Assembly: GCF_003001905.1 (NCBI RefSeq)
Contig: NZ_PVNE01000007.1
Coordinates: 1-64,000 of the forward strand
Direction: 5' to 3'
Length of the DNA stretch: 64,000 nucleotides
DNA from: Planifilum fimeticola
Lineage (GTDB): Bacteria > Bacillota > Bacilli > Thermoactinomycetales > DSM-44946
Position 1 is the stretch's first letter; the number at the start of each line of letters is the position of its first letter. The notes beneath the pieces are model-generated. The model did no database searches. It worked only from the letters and a program-made list of their open reading frames with translations, and was not told where the DNA came from. Below, piece after piece: positions 62,379 through 64,000 of this stretch. The translations under genes and the position numbers were made by a program.

Positions 62379-62786
62379 TCAATCGATCAGCTCCATCACT
62401 TCATCTTCACTTTCAGCCAATTGTACACGAAGAACGGCCGGGAAGTGGTGACGTCGGTTTGGAGAGGAAAAGTACATGGGGAATTGGGCAAAGTAGTGCT
62501 CGGAGTAGATTAACAGTTCCTTGGCCAGAGCCCTTCGGAGGGATTCGAGGTCCGGGGCGTTTTCCACCAGGTCCAGGCCTTCCAGTGAACCGGTAACCGA
62601 TCCGTCTTCTTCATGCTCAACTTTCATCGTAAACCGCACTCCATTCAACAACTCCCTGGCATGATCCAGCGAGATGGCCAGTATATGATCCCGATTACGC
62701 TTCACTGCCTGGGGGCGCCCTCGCACGACGCCGTCAATAAACTCGCTCCAATGCCGGCGGACCTCGGTGGCGTTCATCGCTTGCAT
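62379..62786 (-). CDS. Hybrid antitoxin: Phd/YefM-like N-terminus with HicB-like C-terminus
   Basis: Residues about 4-50 of this 135-aa protein (MNATEVRRHWSEFIDGVVRG, then KRNRDHILAISLDHARELL) match the Phd/YefM antitoxin domain that binds DNA and represses the operon. The remainder (FTMKVEHEEDGSVTGSLEGL, then NAPDLESLRRALAKELL and a final acidic ESEDEVMELID) resembles the partial RNase-H-like fold of HicB, which blocks HicA. The ATG at 62786 has GGAGG 7 nt upstream; ATG 62789 is possible. Operator palindromes lie just upstream. The combination is the notable feature; domain limits are my estimate. Confidence 0.75.
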   Translation of the reverse strand: MQAMNATEVRRHWSEFIDGVVRGRPQAVKRNRDHILAISLDHARELLNGVRFTMKVEHEEDGSVTGSLEGLDLVENAPDLESLRRALAKELLIYSEHYFAQFPMYFSSPNRRHHFPAVLRVQLAESEDEVMELID

Positions 62787-62813
62787 CATCAACCCTCCTC
62801 ACCTCCTATTGTA

Positions 62814-62844
62814 ACAGAATATGCACAAAGTGTACATTCTGTAC
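62814..62844 (-). promoter_or_regulatory. Toxin-antitoxin operator palindromes
   Basis: ACAGAAT (62814-62820) and ATTCTGT (62836-62842) are inverted, and GTACA-TTC-TGTAC (62832-62844) is a second perfect dyad overlapping the right arm. They lie 28-58 bp upstream of the antitoxin start, where autorepression by antitoxin and complex is expected. The stretch 62845-62947 has no gene. Confidence 0.6.
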
Positions 62845-62947
62845 GTTTTATGTATTCCGCTTTTCATTGTTTCCTATTTTCTCTCGGCACATGCGCCTTA
62901 GAATCTCTTGTCTTCCCCCCTGAGATGACATCTCTTCCAACTCCAAA

Positions 62948-63008
62948 GGCGGGCAGATTGCCCGCCTTCAATCGTTGAAAGCGTATCAAGAGGGAGCGGT
63001 TTTCCCCC
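62948..63008 (+). repeat. Direct repeat, copy 2 (right of the toxin-antitoxin module)
   Basis: GGCGGGCAGATTGCCCGCC followed by the tail CGTTGAAAGCGTATCAAGAG; 48 of 54 positions match copy 1, in the same orientation, 909 bp away. It lies downstream of the esterase gene on the minus strand. Confidence 0.75.
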
Positions 63009-63044
63009 GCTTCTATTTCCTCACCGATACCTGCCAGTCCCTGA

Positions 63045-63794
63045 TCACTCCTTCACCAGACGGCGGATAAACTTCTCCGTTTCCCTTTTGATCAATTCCT
63101 TGTCGTTGTCGAGGGTGGCCACATGGTAGGAGTTTTTGAGCTCCACCAATTCCTTGTCCTCGCTCGAAAGCTCTTCGTAAATAAACCGGGAGTTGGAAGG
63201 AGGAACCACGTGATCCTCCGTGGAGACGAGGATCAGGGCGGGACAGGTGATGGAAGAGACCTTCTCCCTGGTCTCCGCCATGAACCGCACCAGCTCCCGC
63301 ACCGACTTCAGGGGTGTTTTTTCATAGGCCAGCTCCTTTACGCCCGGAGCCTTGATGTCCGAGCCGAGGGGTTCCAGGAAGCGAGGTTCCTCCAATTGGG
63401 CCACCTTCTCCAACTCCTCCATGAACATGGCGGCGTTGATCAAGACGATGCCCCGAGTCTCCGGATACCGGTGCGCCAGATGGAGGGCCAACGTCCCTCC
63501 CATGGACAGGCCGACCACGAACACCCGGGAGCACCTCTCCTTGAGCAGACGGTACCCCGCCTCGGAGGAAGCAATCCAGTCCTTATAGGTGGTCTTTTCC
63601 ATCTCCTCGGGATGGGTGCCGTGCCCCTTCAGGCGGGGACCATGGACGGTAAACCCGCATTGGGCCAGGTACTCGCCGAGCTCCCGCATGCTTTGGGTCG
63701 TGCCGGTAAATCCGTGCTGAACCAGCACCCCCACCTCGTTCCCCTCAAAGAAGAAGGGCTCCGCTCCTTTCATCACCGGATAGGAATCCGCCAT
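63045..63794 (-). CDS. Alpha/beta hydrolase, Est30/monoacylglycerol lipase type
   Basis: This 249-aa esterase hydrolyses short esters or monoglycerides. The nucleophile elbow is GLSMGG, the acid is in ILVSTEDHVVPP, and the histidine is in NSYHVATLDND. The oxyanion segment is VLVQHGFTGTTQSMRELG. Length and motifs closely fit thermostable Geobacillus Est30 and Bacillus monoacylglycerol lipase. The ATG at 63794 has AAGGAGG 9 nt upstream. Confidence 0.92.
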   Translation of the reverse strand: MADSYPVMKGAEPFFFEGNEVGVLVQHGFTGTTQSMRELGEYLAQCGFTVHGPRLKGHGTHPEEMEKTTYKDWIASSEAGYRLLKERCSRVFVVGLSMGGTLALHLAHRYPETRGIVLINAAMFMEELEKVAQLEEPRFLEPLGSDIKAPGVKELAYEKTPLKSVRELVRFMAETREKVSSITCPALILVSTEDHVVPPSNSRFIYEELSSEDKELVELKNSYHVATLDNDKELIKRETEKFIRRLVKE

Positions 63795-63977
63795 CCCACC
63801 CGACCTCCTTGAAGAAAAATTCTCCTTCAAAGATATAAATAGACTGAACGTTCCGATCCAAAACGCAATCCGGAACGCGGCGGCCAAAATGTTTGCGGAA
63901 AAGGATTTGGCCCTCCCTTTGTGGAATTCGGTGAACAGCGAGGTGCGGAAGGCGGAAGGAGACAGCGGAGGATGAGA

Positions 63978-64000
63978 ATGAAACGGGGCCATTATGTGGT
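63978..64000 (+). CDS. Possible start of a gene running off the window
   Basis: An ATG at 63978 has GGAGG 6 nt upstream and opens MKRGHYVV before the sequence ends. It is divergent from the esterase. Too little is visible to identify it. Confidence 0.35.

Noticed and set aside
62039-63008. The two 54-bp repeats as a CRISPR remnant
   Set aside because: Only two copies 909 bp apart with genes between them, unequal sequence and no cas genes.
63889-63975. A 28-codon open frame before the last ATG
   Set aside because: No ribosome-binding site, no recognisable sequence, and it lies in the promoter region of the esterase; not supportable.

Overview
The window looks like chromosome from a thermophilic, moderately high-GC Firmicute, most likely the Thermoactinomycetaceae (Planifilum/Kroppenstedtia type). 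This rests on strong AGGAGG ribosome-binding sites, many TTG/GTG starts, Bacillus-type regulators (PrpR-like sigma-54 activator, LacI, GntR, MerR), MsmX-style sugar ABC genes without an ATPase, and a branched-chain polyamine synthase (BpsA) that is otherwise a mark of thermophiles. The species is inference; there is no rRNA or tRNA here.

Layout. 1-1.1 kb: the 5' end of an IS1182-type transposase and an unrecognised helix-turn-helix/CxxC protein. 1.3-8.7 kb: a minus-strand catabolic cluster (CaiB-type CoA-transferase, HMG-CoA lyase, DUF3311 protein, sodium:solute symporter, MFS protein, sigma-54 activator). It is preceded by a near-perfect -24/-12 promoter and a 12+12 bp palindrome in enhancer position. 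9.0-9.8 kb: YciI-like protein and flavin reductase. 10.0-13.7 kb: fixABCX (electron-transfer flavoprotein, quinone oxidoreductase, ferredoxin). 14.0-17.2 kb: sugar ABC importer (binding protein and two permeases). 17.4-22.5 kb: VOC protein and a secreted GH92 alpha-mannosidase with CARDB and LamG modules. 22.6-29.1 kb: FAH-family hydrolase, PhzF, methyltransferase, LysR, secreted alkaline phosphatase, frameshifted GNAT. 29.3-34.7 kb: MTA/SAH deaminase, a MerR-methyltransferase fusion divergent from an ABC exporter, and bpsA.

34.9-43.2 kb: a gntR-led 4-hydroxyphenylacetate (homoprotocatechuate) meta-cleavage operon with a DapA-like aldolase and, at its far end, a 38-aa symporter accessory protein and a symporter. 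43.6-50.9 kb: a mixed stretch with a frameshifted Cys/Met PLP enzyme, gamma-glutamyltranspeptidase, a broken SUKH gene, a nitronate monooxygenase, a frameshifted DinB gene, a 51-aa membrane protein and an AT-rich SDR. 51.0-56.9 kb: a complete ribose operon rbsRKDACB with two RbsR-type operators. 57.1-61.9 kb: class-III aminotransferase with a symporter, then a secreted GH3 NagZ-like hexosaminidase. 62.0-64.0 kb: a HicA toxin with a fused Phd/HicB antitoxin, bracketed by a 54-bp direct repeat, then a monoacylglycerol-lipase-like esterase.

The theme is scavenging: each catabolic cluster pairs a transporter with its enzymes and its own regulator. Points most worth a second look are the sigma-54/HMG-CoA-lyase regulon, the two-copy 64-65 nt palindromic element, the MerR-methyltransferase fusion with a 19-bp-spacer promoter, the hybrid toxin-antitoxin module, and four homopolymer frameshifts that may be assembly errors or real decay.
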